This document shows, one piece after another, positions 10,358 through 22,663 of a stretch of 64,000 nt of DNA (position 1 is its first letter; every line of letters begins with the position of its first letter). This stretch comes from Antedon bifida (lineage: Eukaryota; Echinodermata; Crinoidea; Comatulida; Antedonidae): NCBI GenBank assembly GCA_963402885.1, contig OY727099.1, forward strand, positions 3,832,001 to 3,896,000, written 5' to 3'. A model generated the notes under the pieces. It made no database searches. It worked only from the letters and a program-made list of their open reading frames with translations, and had not been told where the DNA came from. A program made the position numbers and the translations under genes.

Positions 10358-13288
10358 ATGTTAACCAATATGAAGATCGTCAACTACATCGCAATGTTTT
10401 CCTGTCTATTTTTTCTGAATCAGGCCGCAAAGGTAAGACACAGTAACTTTTCTAGAAAGAGTAGGCCTACCCAATCATTAATTAACCTAGAGGGAAGTTA
10501 TCTAGAATATAGTTGGTGTAAATCTAGTAAAAGCACTTGCCCCTTTATATAAAAAATTTTGACTGGTGTTTTTAATGAATATATCTCAAAGCGATAATGC
10601 AAGATAATATTGTCCCCATGATAAAAGGGGACTTGTTTAAATGTTGTTTTTTTTTGTTTCAATATGAATTTTTTATGCCAAATAATAGTTATACACTTTG
10701 ACCAACAATTTGATCGAAAAAACAATATTATTACCTAAAAAAAATATGTAATTTAAAAAAAAAATCAAATTGACTGGAAGTCAACAAGGTTTTGGTTGAA
10801 GTAACCGTTTATTTTGTCTTTTTATAAGTCAAAACATGGGGGGTTTTAAGTTAAAAGTGTGAAGTGGCCTATTCAAAGCCATTTTAGTCGCGTGCAACGC
10901 GACCTTACAGCTCACTATGTCGGTCGGTCGGTCGGTCGGCTGGTCGGTAAACACTAACTTGAGCACGCGACTGCAGCCATGTATATGTAAATTAATCTTC
11001 TTTTTTCCGGTTTTGGGGGACAACATACATTTACCTAAGTGAAACGAATGTGACTATGCATGTGAAATGGATATTGTGTTTCATCAAATGAAACTGATTA
11101 GCCTTAATACAACTTAATTAATTAACAAGAAGATTACAATTAATCACTTTTTATTTGCTGAATTGTTTAGCTTTAAATTATAACACATTTAATCAAATGA
11201 GAATGTCTTGAAGCTAAAGGTTGTGTTTTGTGAAGTTTTCCTACTTTAATCGAGTTTTCTCGAAGCGCGGTTTTTATCAAAAACTACGCGAAGCAGTTAG
11301 CCACTTCGTGGCGTCGTCACTATAGCGATATCTAACAGCACATAATTTTCGATGCGCGAGCGTTTTTGTCAATTATTGTTAATACCATGGAGGAATGTTT
11401 AAGTTCTTAGATGATTAGCAAGTCAAATGAGCTAGCGATTAAACGTTTACTGTACCCAAAAAAAGCCAACAATATCGGCATGTTTTTAAGGCCTACAGGT
11501 AGTTCTGGTGGTGAAAGTCTTCTCGGATAAGGACTATAAACCGTAGGTGAAGTGTACACAGTTTGCCCGTGTACACTTTCAAGAACCCAGTTTGAGCAGG
11601 TGGTTTACCTCGGTGAACTGGTTGACAAAAATACTCTGTGTCAGGAGGATTATCTACAGACATACATACATACATACAATACAAACAAAAGGGTTCAAAC
11701 CCACCGACCTTCTAAAAATGTTCATTATTTTAAAGGGTGATGATGATGACGATGCAGCCGACAATGTTGTAAATTACATATGGAACATACTCGGCGGTGG
11801 CGGTGATGATGTTGGTAAGATTTTAATGTATTTCATTTTAAATATTCTAAAATATTATTATCTTAAACAGTAGGTACCACTTAAAAAATAACTTGACAAT
11901 TCACGAATACCAATATAGTTTAAAACTATAGCGTAATATTTAAAGTTATGTAGTTTAACTGAATATGGAATAAAATAAAGTATTCTTTTAAGAATATGTA
12001 ATGATAAATATTATCATTATATTATATATTATAATTATATTATAAAAATGCTCTGATCAATATTTATATTTTACAGTATATCAAAAAAGTAAAACTTATA
12101 TTAATTTGCATCTTTTTATTTTAGTGGGGGATTGTTCCCCTCACTTTTCAACAGCAAAATCATTAAATTGTTCAAATTAAATTCATTTTTATACGTCCCC
12201 CACTATTAAAAACGGATCTGCGCCGTTGCGGCTATGATCGACTGCTTCCTTTAGCCTATTATTTATAGGCCTAAGCATAATAATAATATATCATTTCTGA
12301 AACGTACAATGTTACTTTGGTACAGGGACCCATCCAGCAAACGACTGCAAACAAGAGTTTATGACGTGTGAAACAAGAAATTCTAGCGTTGTGTATACAC
12401 GCTGGGGCGGAAGTGACTGCACCCCAGACACGTCACACGTCGTCTACACTGGTGGGTAATTGCATTTAAATTATAATAATAATCATCATGATTCCTAAAA
12501 GGAAGTACAATCAATTTAAAACTATCTCGACGTTTCGGTTATTGTATTACAACATCGTTTGGAGTAAGGCTAGTAAAGTTTAGGCGAATATAAAGGACAG
12601 CATAACATGAGTTGTAAATTAAATATGGAAACGACAGGCTTAATACAAATGACGAAGTAAACAAATCATTTTTTTAAACAAAAAAGAATAGCTTAGGCCA
12701 GTCAGTGTATTATATAATACATAATGCATGTTTCTTTGAATGGCAATTTTAATTTAGCCTAGTAGTCATAAAGTTACAAGCAATCTTTCTATTATTCAAT
12801 ATTGTTTTATAGGATATATTGGTGGTGGAGACGGTTCGCATAGTGGTGGTGGCACAAATCCTTTGTGTTTACCAGAGACACCTGAATATAACAACGAATT
12901 GATAGCAAGTGGGAGATTTCGGTCTCTGGTATACGGTGCTGAAATTCAAGCTAATGATTACCTTCCCTGGAAAGACTTATACGAGAACGACCCGTTATGC
13001 GCTGTGTGTCTTGCACAAGGCCGATCAACAAGTCTGATGATTCCAGCTAAACGTACGTGCCCACAAGGATGGACCAAGGAGTACGAAGGTTTACTGATGG
13101 CTAATTATAGAACCCTTGCAGGACATGACTATCTTTGTGTCGATTCAAATCCTGAAGTTAGACCTGGTTCTGCACCAGACCTTAATGGTTTCTTGCTATA
13201 TCCCGCCGTGGGTGTTTGTGGGTCTTCGTTAGCCTGCCCACCCTACATTGATAATGCTGAGTTACCGTGCGTTGTTTGTACATGGTAA
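10358..13288 (+). CDS. Short-chain collagen C4-like secreted protein, paralog C
   Basis: Four exons (10,358-10,432; 11,736-11,814; 12,326-12,451; 12,813-13,288) give 251 residues with the same phases as paralog B (0, 1, 1). The signal peptide, acidic exon and Cys/Trp exon are nearly identical to B. Differences concentrate in the last exon: GGGDGSHSGGG for GGGQYSHSGGG, RFRSLVYGAEIQANDY, LYENDPLC, and APDLNGF. Exon 2 begins GDDDDDAADN where B has VDDDDDAADN. All twelve cysteines outside the signal peptide and the NAS sequon are kept, so the product should fold the same way. The introns also align with B along their length, showing that the whole unit was duplicated recently. Function as for B: secreted and Cys-rich, otherwise unknown. 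Confidence 0.85.
10600..10850. mobile_element. MITE-like element in intron 1 of paralog C
   Basis: Orthologous in position and sequence to the element in intron 1 of paralog B, with an extra short GGGGACTTGTTTAAATG segment at about 10,627. It was inserted before B and C duplicated. Confidence 0.6.
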
Positions 13289-14776
13289 ATACATTAACGG
13301 TGCATCTAAAACGGCCTTTCTTCGGCTCAACTTGTAATATATTCGACTTGCAAGTACTGAGTGATCATTAAACCTTTATTCCCTTGGACCCTTATTGTAA
13401 ACTTCTCACTAGAACCATAAATTGTTATTTTATTAGGAAGTTTTTGTCCTAAAGAACACGGGAATCATTTAGACAGGCAGTCATGTGTTTAATTGTTTGT
13501 TTTAATAAACTAATTCCTTAGAGCATACCAGGCCAGAGTATTGTGTATTGTTAGTTAAAATATTTTTTTTTCAGTTGTGAAAAAAAACTGATCTGCTATA
13601 ACTAATTTCAAATTTCAAACAAATGCATAGTGCGCCCTCTTTATGGATTCAAAGCCATATCAAAATTCTATTATTTTTCAAAGCTGCAATATTTGCGCCC
13701 TCTTTATCGTCACACAAAAATTGTTCACTTTTGTGAGGGCGTTTATTAACGGAACACAATCAGCGCATTAGTAAATGTTTTCATGATCAAACCAATAATT
13801 AGTATTTAATTTTAAAAATAAACTTTTTTTTAATAACAAATATAGTTGTTTATAAGCACCAATGCAAAAACTCATGAGGTAGGCAATCAAAAAATCTAAC
13901 CTATTCGCTCTTGCGTAAAAACAATAGAGGGATTGTGCAGTACTCAATTTGCACAGAACATTTTGTATATGGAAAAACAAGCTTATTGTAACTACGTCAC
14001 ACACTAGATCAATGTTAACAATGTGGCCATTCCATCCATGACATGAGCTGTACTGGTTCTCAAATGAGAATAAGTACACATCTGGTTGTCTCAACAAACA
14101 ATTCTTTAATGTGCAAACTGAAAAATGTGTACACCACTAAGTCTTTGGTTTATGTATTTATACAGTAAATTGATTGTGGTATGCAAACGTTAACCCTAAC
14201 ACTACGTAAGTCACAGAATTCGTGTCGATGAATATAATGATGAAGTCCAGCTGCTAACTGATTGTCTATTCGACTGGAATTTCTGTGACATTATTTTTGG
14301 AAGGTATAAAATGATCACACACATACTAATGCAAAACAACACAAATTTCCAATTATAAATTTTAGCAATTTTGTTTTATATATTATTTTATAAAGTGTAA
14401 TTATACTTAACGTTACAGTTAAAGTATTTTGATATAAATGTATTTAGATGTAGGCCATGACGTGTTATATTTCTTTCGTCAACACTATCGTAGTGTCCTG
14501 ATTATATAGTTCATAACGTGTGTTATAGCAGCTCTGGACTAGCCTACGTTCTAACAATTTATCATATGTTTAATTATTCTATTCCATCTTTTTGGGAATT
14601 GTATGTTTCATATCCTTGAAATATTACCGCGTAAATCATGTCAAACAATCCGTTCATAATTATCATGTTTTCTTCAGTGTTTTTAAAATCAATGTACAGT
14701 ATCCACAAAACACCATTAGTTGAAATCAATAACGACTACAAGTATTTGTTAAACAAAAACATAATTTCTACATCAG
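13289..14776. other. Spacer between paralogs C and D, no gene recognised
   Basis: The left half (to about 13,990) parallels the sequence after paralog B, including an AATAAA at about 13,504 and a foldback with GCGCCCTCT ends near 13,694. The right half leads into the promoter of D. Reading frames here are short and AT-rich. Confidence 0.6.
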
Positions 14777-14783
14777 TATATAA
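14777..14783 (+). promoter_or_regulatory. TATA-like box of paralog D
   Basis: TATATAA, about 72 bp before the ATG of paralog D. The following GACGTGTTACGATTT resembles the downstream GTGTAACGATTT of paralogs B and C, supporting a shared promoter ancestry. Confidence 0.5.
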
Positions 14784-14854
14784 CCTGGACGACGTGTTAC
14801 GATTTAAAGTAGGCCTATATCAAATCTAAAGAAGCCGCATCAATATTAACTGCC

Positions 14855-16884
14855 ATGAAGATCGTCAACTATATCACAGTTTTTGCCTCCTGTCTAATTG
14901 TCATGAATCAAGCAAAGGTAAGCTACAATTACTGTCTATGAAAACCTACCTCATTAACCCTAATCCTAACGTAATCTAGATGGGAGTTATCTAGATGGGT
15001 GTTATCTAGTAAGTACTTGTATGTCTATTAAAATTGTTAGTTTAAACTTAAAAGTTATGAAAAAAGTGCATATCTAATTTTAAATAACTTTAAATAAAAA
15101 GAGTTACTAGATTTACAAGTGATCAAAGGGGTAAAACAGTAAAATTCAAGAATACAATATACTATCCAATTAGGACCACTGAGGTTTTATAAGTTTATAA
15201 GTTTATAAGTAGTATTTGTATATAATATTTAATTGTTTTGATTGTCTTACTTATCTTGTTAATGTTTTGTAGAGGAACCCTATGTATCAAGCATTCCAGT
15301 TTAAGGTTTATCCTCTATGTCGTATTTTGGTGGGTTTTTTTTTTGTGGTTTTGAAATCTTGTGGTAATGTTCTGTGACATAGAAATAAATACTACAAACA
15401 AACATGGACACCACGAAGTAAACTGTGACTACAAACACTCGCTTGTGAAATGGATTTTTTTTACAAAGGTGAAAATATGTGACTACAGACACTATACACG
15501 TAGATTGGATTTAATACAACACTGTTAAGCCATGATACCATTTGATTAATTCAAAAATGTTAATCATCTTTTAATTTATAAATTTTAAAGCTTTAATGCG
15601 TACTTATGACAAATTTAATTTCATTAGAATTTCTTTCTTTTTTCACGAAACACGGTTTTTATCATCAAACATTACGCGGTGGGTTCACTATATTGATATC
15701 CTCAACGTATGGTGAGACATCATTTACTGTTGTTCTCGATATATTTTAATTTCATATCTTGTTTATATCGATCTTCCTATGAGAATTTTCATTATTTTAA
15801 GGGTGATGACGAAGTAGCCGACAATGTTGTAAATTACATTTGGAACATACTGGGTGGTGGTGGTGATGATGGTGAGATTTTCTTTTTCTCTTTCATTAAT
15901 ATGTTCTTATCTATTTTCTTACACAACAACAGCAACATCAGCAGAAGCAACAACAATAACAATGTGCCTAATAATAGCACATTTCTTGAATGTACAATGT
16001 TGGTTTCTTTATAGGGAATCTACCACCCAACGACTGCAAAGGAGAGTTTATGACGTGTGAAACAAGAAATGCTAGCGTTGTGTATACACACTGGGGTAGG
16101 ACTGACTGCACCCCAGACACGTCTGACGTCATATATACTGGTGAGTAAACTCTTTATATTACAGTATATAGTCTAATATAATTTGGAGAACTGTATATTC
16201 TATGTTATTACTTTAAAGATGAAAAATGGCGTATACATTTTGAAAATTAATGTTGTAACAATAGTGAGTGTCACACTTAAATGCGCATTATATTGGTCTG
16301 CAGTACCATACAAAAAAACATCAATTGACACCAACAATGCACCGATGAATATCTCGACAAATCTAAATAAAACAGTATGTAAAGCGATCGTTATTTTATT
16401 TGTAGGATATATCGCTGGTGGAAGCCATTTACATAGTGGAGGTGGTAAAAACCCACTGTGTTTACCAGAGTCGCCTGAATATAACAACGGGTTAATAGCA
16501 AGTGGCTCTCTTCGGTCTTTGGTATACGGTGCTGAATTTGAAACTAGTACTTACTCTCCTTTGGCTGGTTTACACGACAAAGATGCAGTATGCGCTGTGT
16601 GCCTTGCACAAGGCCGATCAACAAGTCTGATGATTCCAGCTAAACGTACGTGCCCACAAGGATGGACCAAGGAGTACGAAGGTTTATTAATGGGTGATTA
16701 TTACACTCATAAGGGAGGACATGAATACATTTGCATAGATTCAAACCCAGAAGTTAGACCTGGCTCCTCGCCAAACCATAACGGCTTCTTGCTTTATCCT
16801 GCCGTAGGTGTTTGTGGGTATTCGTTAGCATGTCCACCCTACGTAGATAATGCCGAGTTGCCATGTGTTGTATGCACATGGTAA
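14855..16884 (+). CDS. Short-chain collagen C4-like secreted protein, paralog D
   Basis: Four exons (14,855-14,917; 15,802-15,871; 16,015-16,140; 16,406-16,884) give 245 residues. The start is the ATG of MKIVNY; the more upstream ATG used in B and C is ATA here. Exon 2 is shorter (GDDEVADN for GDDDDDAADN) but keeps NVVNYIWNILGGGG. Exon 3 keeps FMTCETRNASVVYTHWGR and exon 4 all nine Cys. The middle of exon 4 is almost identical in DNA to the other paralogs while its flanks differ (ETSTYSPLAGLHDKDAV for the QADDYLPW region of B). Introns are shorter than in B and C and lack the MITE of intron 1. It is the most diverged of the four visible genes, and the last one; no further copy follows. Confidence 0.85.
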
Positions 16885-19432
16885 ATAAAATAACATAGGC
16901 CTATTGCATTTTGTTGGTCAAACACAAGTTTGACCAACACAATGACCATTGATTAGACCCTTATTATTAGCCCTATGAGGTTATATTTTTGCTATATTTA
17001 CTTTTTGCTTCATTTATTTACTTTGTTTAAATTTAAACCACATAGATATTTGGTCCCGGACCAGGATCTCGAATGTGGACCACTTTTTATTAATTTTAGG
17101 CCGCAGCCTACGTCAAAGCTACAAGACGGATCTTTCATCACGATTATTGATCCTTTACTTTGTTGGAGGTTGCATTGCAACTCTCTGATTGCTATTATTA
17201 CTTTATAACGAATACTGAAATAATTTAAACGTACTTATGTCACGTTTTTCCTTTAATAACCTATTGAAAATGTCAAACCATTATACAGTCTGTGCGTCTT
17301 CTGTTTTGCCTATTCTTAACGACACGCACAAACAATATTCAAATACTGTAGCCAACGATCGTTATATACAATTGCACTTGACTATGTCGACTGCTACCCT
17401 ATTACGTCATTTTTATGGTATGCGTAAATTTGAGCGCTTGTTCAGTGGCATTTTGACGTTACCGACATCATACCGAGTACGAGTGGACGTATGCCCAATA
17501 CTGCAGCAAAGGTTTACCAAAATCATGGCAGAGAATGATCTCGCGATGATTTTCTGAGAATGTAGTCAAGCGAATTTCTGTCAAATTATAATTATTTGCA
17601 AACTATGAATCATTGATTTGTATTGGTTATTTTTAAATAATCGTAAATGTCCACTTAACCTAAACGTTTATTTATCTATCGCCGAGTAACAGTCGACTAC
17701 GACCCATGTGTACGTGAATGTCGTGCACGTTCACTCACATCTAAAAGTCCCTAATGATCCAAGCTACAAAAAGCGAACTATGAAGGCATGTTTACCGCCT
17801 GTGGATAGATAAAGGGAAGGGCTGACAAGAAGGGAATGTATCGTTTTAGCAGCTTTATGGTTTATTTCCAATAAAAAATTAAATAAAGCAAATGCACGCA
17901 CACTTTTTTTCTAGAATTATAAAACATGATAAAATGTAGTTAATACTACAGGACCTGGACTATTTTTTTTCTTTATATTACCAAACTATTGCACTGTAAG
18001 TCTACCTATTTGCCGAGTATGGCTTAAGATAGATATAAATTTGTAAACAAATCACTTACCGTACTTATTTTCAGGCCTCGTGATCTTTTTTCCGTTGGTA
18101 ATCTGGCAATTTCTTCTAGTATTATATCCATATTCCCCACTTTCTGTTCAATTTATTTTATTCGTTGCATTACTTAGCAATTGTTGCCATTTCATCCGTT
18201 TCCGCTTAGACGACAGTTGTTTTAAAATCAAATACGTTAAGGTTGCAACAAAACAAATTTACTTACTTACTTGTTTACTTGTTTCCCGTACACTTTCGTC
18301 TACGGGATCGAGGCGAAGCACTCAGTGCTTAAAAGCCCCTCTTAGCAATAAAATCATATTCAATATAGGGTGAAAACTTCAGCGGGTGGTTAGACCATGC
18401 GACGTTAAGTTTTGCTTTGAACGAGTTCACCGTAGCACATGAAACTACATCCGTAGGCAGAGCATTCCATAAGAGAATAACTCTCCTGGAGAAGGTGTCC
18501 CTCCTAATATCTAGATAACGTAGGTAAAATTATTCACGGAACTGTATAATTATGTTCCCCTTCCTATATATGCTTGCGAACAAGTAGTTATGAATCTCAA
18601 CCACAGATCTCTCAAAATACAGATTATAACACGATGAATTAAAGAGGATTGGTGTTTTGGTATGCAGTAATATGTCGTTCTAAGTAAGAAATTATAAGCT
18701 TCGTGGACGTTTCAACCATATAAAAAGCCCGCCTTTAAAACGGCTTATGATCCCAGCTGTACGCGACCACTTGAAAGGATAATGGAGCAGGCCTGAGGTA
18801 TGTGTTGTTGAAACTCGACTCACGCATAATATGACACAAAGGTGTTTCATGTCAGATGTCATGCCAGGTCATGCATGACATGACATGTCACAAAAGTTTC
18901 ATATCATGCATTGGTGTCAATGGAATTATTATAAATGTTATATTGCATGATTAATAACAACAAATTACATTGACTTGACCCAAGTATTATTATTATATTA
19001 TTTAAATTTACGAATTATAAGCCGAATCGTCGTCAAGAACATAGGCTAAAATGACTTCCAGGCCAAGCTTACCACCGATTTTGTGTTATAATGTTTATAT
19101 ACTGTAAGGATATACAATTCTTGAAATAAAATTAAGTGCATTGTTTTCTTTTTTATTTAATCATCTGCAATGGAGACAACATAAAATATTAAACAAAAAT
19201 GTTGCATCATGCATCACAAAGCAATTGACAACAGGTTGTCTTACATGAACTGTAATTAGTGTAATACGTAATAAATATTCTATATAATTTATTTTTCTTA
19301 TTTATAAATAAGAAGTTAATATATATTTAAGCTATTTTTACAAATAAATATCATTTGATCATATTTCTCTGGTGTTTGAATTGTTCTGCAAGTTTTTAAT
19401 ATACAGTATTTTGATTGCATGTTTTCCGCCAT
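16885..19432. other. Region after the array, no complete gene
   Basis: The block at about 17,398-17,660 is homologous to sequence about 620-1040 bp downstream of paralog A (shared TATTACGTCATTTTTATG, TTGTTCA...AGTGGCATTT and AAATGTCCACTTAA), so an array unit ends here. A LINE 3' end follows. At about 18,849-18,900 there is a run of CATGACATG-type palindromes. Nothing else was recognised. Confidence 0.6.
18262..18800 (-). mobile_element. LINE (non-LTR retrotransposon) 3' end remnant
   Basis: Minus-strand translation of about 18,329-18,530 reads YLDIRRDTFSRRVILLWNAL, then LPTDVV, SFKAKL and W. This is the usual end of many invertebrate non-LTR reverse-transcriptase ORFs (RRxxFSxRVxxxWNxLP...VxSFKxxLD). 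It ends in a stop at 18,329. Upstream of it (18,530-18,800) stop codons interrupt weakly similar sequence, so the copy is dead. At its 3' side the minus strand ends in AAGTA-type short repeats (about 18,262-18,290), as often seen at LINE tails. Confidence 0.7.
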
Positions 19433-22400
19433 CTATTTAATTTCATATTTAATACGTGACTTCATGCTGGATCCTTTCATTTGTTCGTCATAATATTTCT
19501 CGAAAATTTCGTTTTGTTCAACAGTAAATAAGTTTTTCCAATCACCAACTTTTCCTATAAAATAATTGTATAATGAAATAATAAATAAAATACATCGTTT
19601 TTACTTGAAGATTTCTACAGTATATTAATATGAAGTCTTCTCTGTATGGTTTTGGTTGCTGGAAGAACATCAAAGAGATAGAAGGCATTCTTCACGTAGA
19701 GCACAATATTCAGCATAGACTTGCCCCAAGTCTGTATTCATTGTCTTTTTTGTGTTAAGGCCCATTTACACGATAACAATAGATATATAAGCATGCATTT
19801 TATTATATAAACCAAAGGAAATTAAAAGTTGAAGTTTCAAGTAGATACATATGAAACGCCATATGTGTCAAAATATTTATATTTTAAGGCCAAAACTCAG
19901 GAACCCAGACTATATTCAGCCTACCACTTGCCTATCTATTTTCTATGTGTCGTACTTAGAGAAAACTATTTCACATTACCTTTTCTTAGAATCTTGAATG
20001 GCAACTTCTTTCTCAGTGGCTCTGGAATTGAGCCGGTTGGTAGTAGACCATCAAACTTTTTGTTCATTCTAGAGAAAGAAGCAAGTTCCACGAGCTTATC
20101 AAGGTTTTCTCCAGAAGCTGGATGGCCTAGGAAATCAGCAACTTCTTCAATAACTGCCCTTATATCCTGCAAGATGAAATACACGTTTTTGCACTTAGTA
20201 ATTTACAACAGCATGAATATTATACACGTAATGAATGATAGTGAGAAGAATATTTCATAAGATGAAAGTAAGATTGACTTCAGACTCAGGTTGAATTGTG
20301 TAGTTACGTGTAGCGGCAATAGGGGCGCATATCATTTTCGGAGCGGATGGGGATGCGAATAATCTTCACCACAGCCGGCTTGAGACTTTTTTTTCCGGAA
20401 ATAAGATTTTTGTGTGTGTGTGTGTTCGTACAAAAAGGTTGGAAGTCCAGTATCGCCATTAGATATCACCCTTTCAGATGTGTATAGCTTTGTTTGTATA
20501 CCAGACATTAACAAAAAAATGTCTAGACTACAGTCACTATCAACATGATTTCATATGTATTTTTCTGTTTAACGGTATAATAAGAGACACGATTAAAACA
20601 ATACCTCTTTCATGTCTTCAAATGTTGTCAAGAAGAAGTTCTTGTCGTTGCGATGTTTCCAGTAATTCAAGTTGTAGTCGCACCACGATCGTCCTGGCAC
20701 TAGAAATAAATACAAATAATAATAATACAATCATATTAACCAATAGTGTTCAAAGTTTAGAAATAAAGGAAGGAAGGAAGGAAAGGAAAATAGGAATAGA
20801 ACAGATGTACATGAGCTTGTAATACTTACTGTCGTCTGACATAAATGACTGTAGAAAGCTTTCCCACGTATCCCATTCTTCACTGTAGCGGAAAGGTTGA
20901 GCAAAGTGATAATATGATACTGCGGAATCTTTTGGATTTCTCATAACAAACACAACCTAAAAATACAATATTGATGATGATGTAGTGTCGGTATAAATGT
21001 CGATTAATTGATTGATAAACTAAGGCCCAAAGCAAAATATGCTATTATTATATGCTGTATTAAACCAAAAATCACAGTAGGCCTACCCAACGAAATGTCC
21101 CCTATTTGTATGGGCTGTAGTGTTTTAACGTCTTATGTTCATCCTGGTGGTATAGGTTTCACGGGAAAGCACACCCTTAATATAGAACGTGAAAGTGTCC
21201 CAACCGAAGCGTAGGTTTGGGGCATTCAAAGTGTGTGGTGGTAAATTATTTAAGCGCCACTTTCAAACAGGCCTAAAAACATCGCGCCGGTCACTGGAGT
21301 ATTATAATTATACCTTTTGTTGTTGTAGGCTTTATGTTTTGCTGTTAACGAGTCATTTAAGAGAGACCCCAACTATTGGCAAACGGGGAGGGGGGTGGGC
21401 GGAAGATAGACTACATAATCATACACTAATGTGTCGTTTTACCCTAAATCAATGACTGATTAAGTAGGCCTAGATCAAAATGTCACTGAGCGAGACTAAT
21501 TAAATAATCCATATACATTTTACGTTGAGAAGGTTTTGTAAAACAGCTCACGGCTCGATCACTATAGTAGGCCTATCCTTTCCAGATATTCACAATGGTT
21601 AAAATATAATAAATAAGAAACTACCTTTGCTTTGCCTTCGAACACTTTCTCTGGGAGCATCTGTTCGTGAATATGGGTGACAATAACACGTGGATTATCA
21701 CGTGACATTTTAGCCATGTCTGCGACAGTGTTGAAGTATTCTAAGGGTTTTGGGTGTATCATAAACGTCTTCTCAGCCTTTTCATAGTCTGCATCGGCTA
21801 AAACACTTTTTACAATTTCAGTCATCCAATGAGTTCCTATGGTAAACAAACAAAATGTTTAAATACTATGTGGGATGTAAAGATCTGTAATTATACTTAT
21901 GCGTGATCGACTCTGTGTTCATCCTTCGCGCGTTCATGTGAACACAATGATCGACGGGTTTGAACATGTATGTAAGCCTATATTTGACTGACAATATTTG
22001 TGCTTCTTTAGAAAGGCACTTTATTTTTGCCATTGGGAGCTTAATTATCAAAATTTTCAGCCGATATAATATATTCATTCTATTAGGATTTACATTATCT
22101 CCAAAACAAATATTAAAGTTACAGATGCGGGTTGATATCTACAAACAATTGTCGATTCTTACTACAGTATATAAACTAAAGCAAAGAATAAAAAATGCGG
22201 GCTAGAAATACTATTAAAAAAAACAAAATTGATTTATGTGACTCTATCAATGACCTAATAGCTTACAGCATTTGTACAAACTGTACGGCATAATAATCCA
22301 TAAAGAAAATAAATACAAGATTGTAACACTTTTTTTCAAAGAACGATCAGCAATTGTTTAGGCTACTGTGTTTTTGACAGTACGGACGTTTTCCAAATAA

Positions 22401-22663
22401 GAAACAATAAAAACATTTACCGTATAAATTCGCCTACTGATCACGAAATCATTTAGAATAATAACAATTTATTTACCTGCTTTTGAATATGTGACTACAA
22501 ATACGTCGTTGTCCCTCACTTCAAACGCTCTCATATCGTCGTGCATAGCATCTCGAACCATCGGAGGATACCTCTCACCTTCAATCGTAACAAACCCTGC
22601 AAAATCCCCTTGTTTCGGCAAAAAATCGGCGTTCACCGTTCGCATGTTATTCTTACTAGTCAT
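19433..22663 (-). CDS. Cytosolic sulfotransferase (SULT family)
   Basis: Six exons in genomic order on the minus strand: 22,663-22,477; 21,836-21,625; 20,956-20,830; 20,699-20,605; 20,166-19,980; 19,554-19,433, joining to 309 residues, typical for the family (about 290-310). The protein should transfer sulfate from PAPS to a hydroxyl or amine of a small molecule in the cytosol. Visible sites: the 5'-phosphosulfate loop YSKAGTHW (59-66; canonical YPKSGTTW), the catalytic His117 in VTHIHEQMLP, Arg139 and Ser147 in RNPKDSAVSYYHF for the 3'-phosphate, FEDMKE, the RKGKVGDWKN loop (268-277) and an exact KxxxTVxxxE dimer motif (KNLFTVEQNE, 276-285). No signal peptide or membrane segment, so not a Golgi sulfotransferase. 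The acceptor substrate cannot be told; SULT1-like is a reasonable guess. Confidence 0.9.
20401..20426. repeat. TG microsatellite in a sulfotransferase intron
   Basis: A run of TG dinucleotides lies between sulfotransferase exons 4 and 5. A second TG run is at about 35,332-35,350. Confidence 0.7.
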
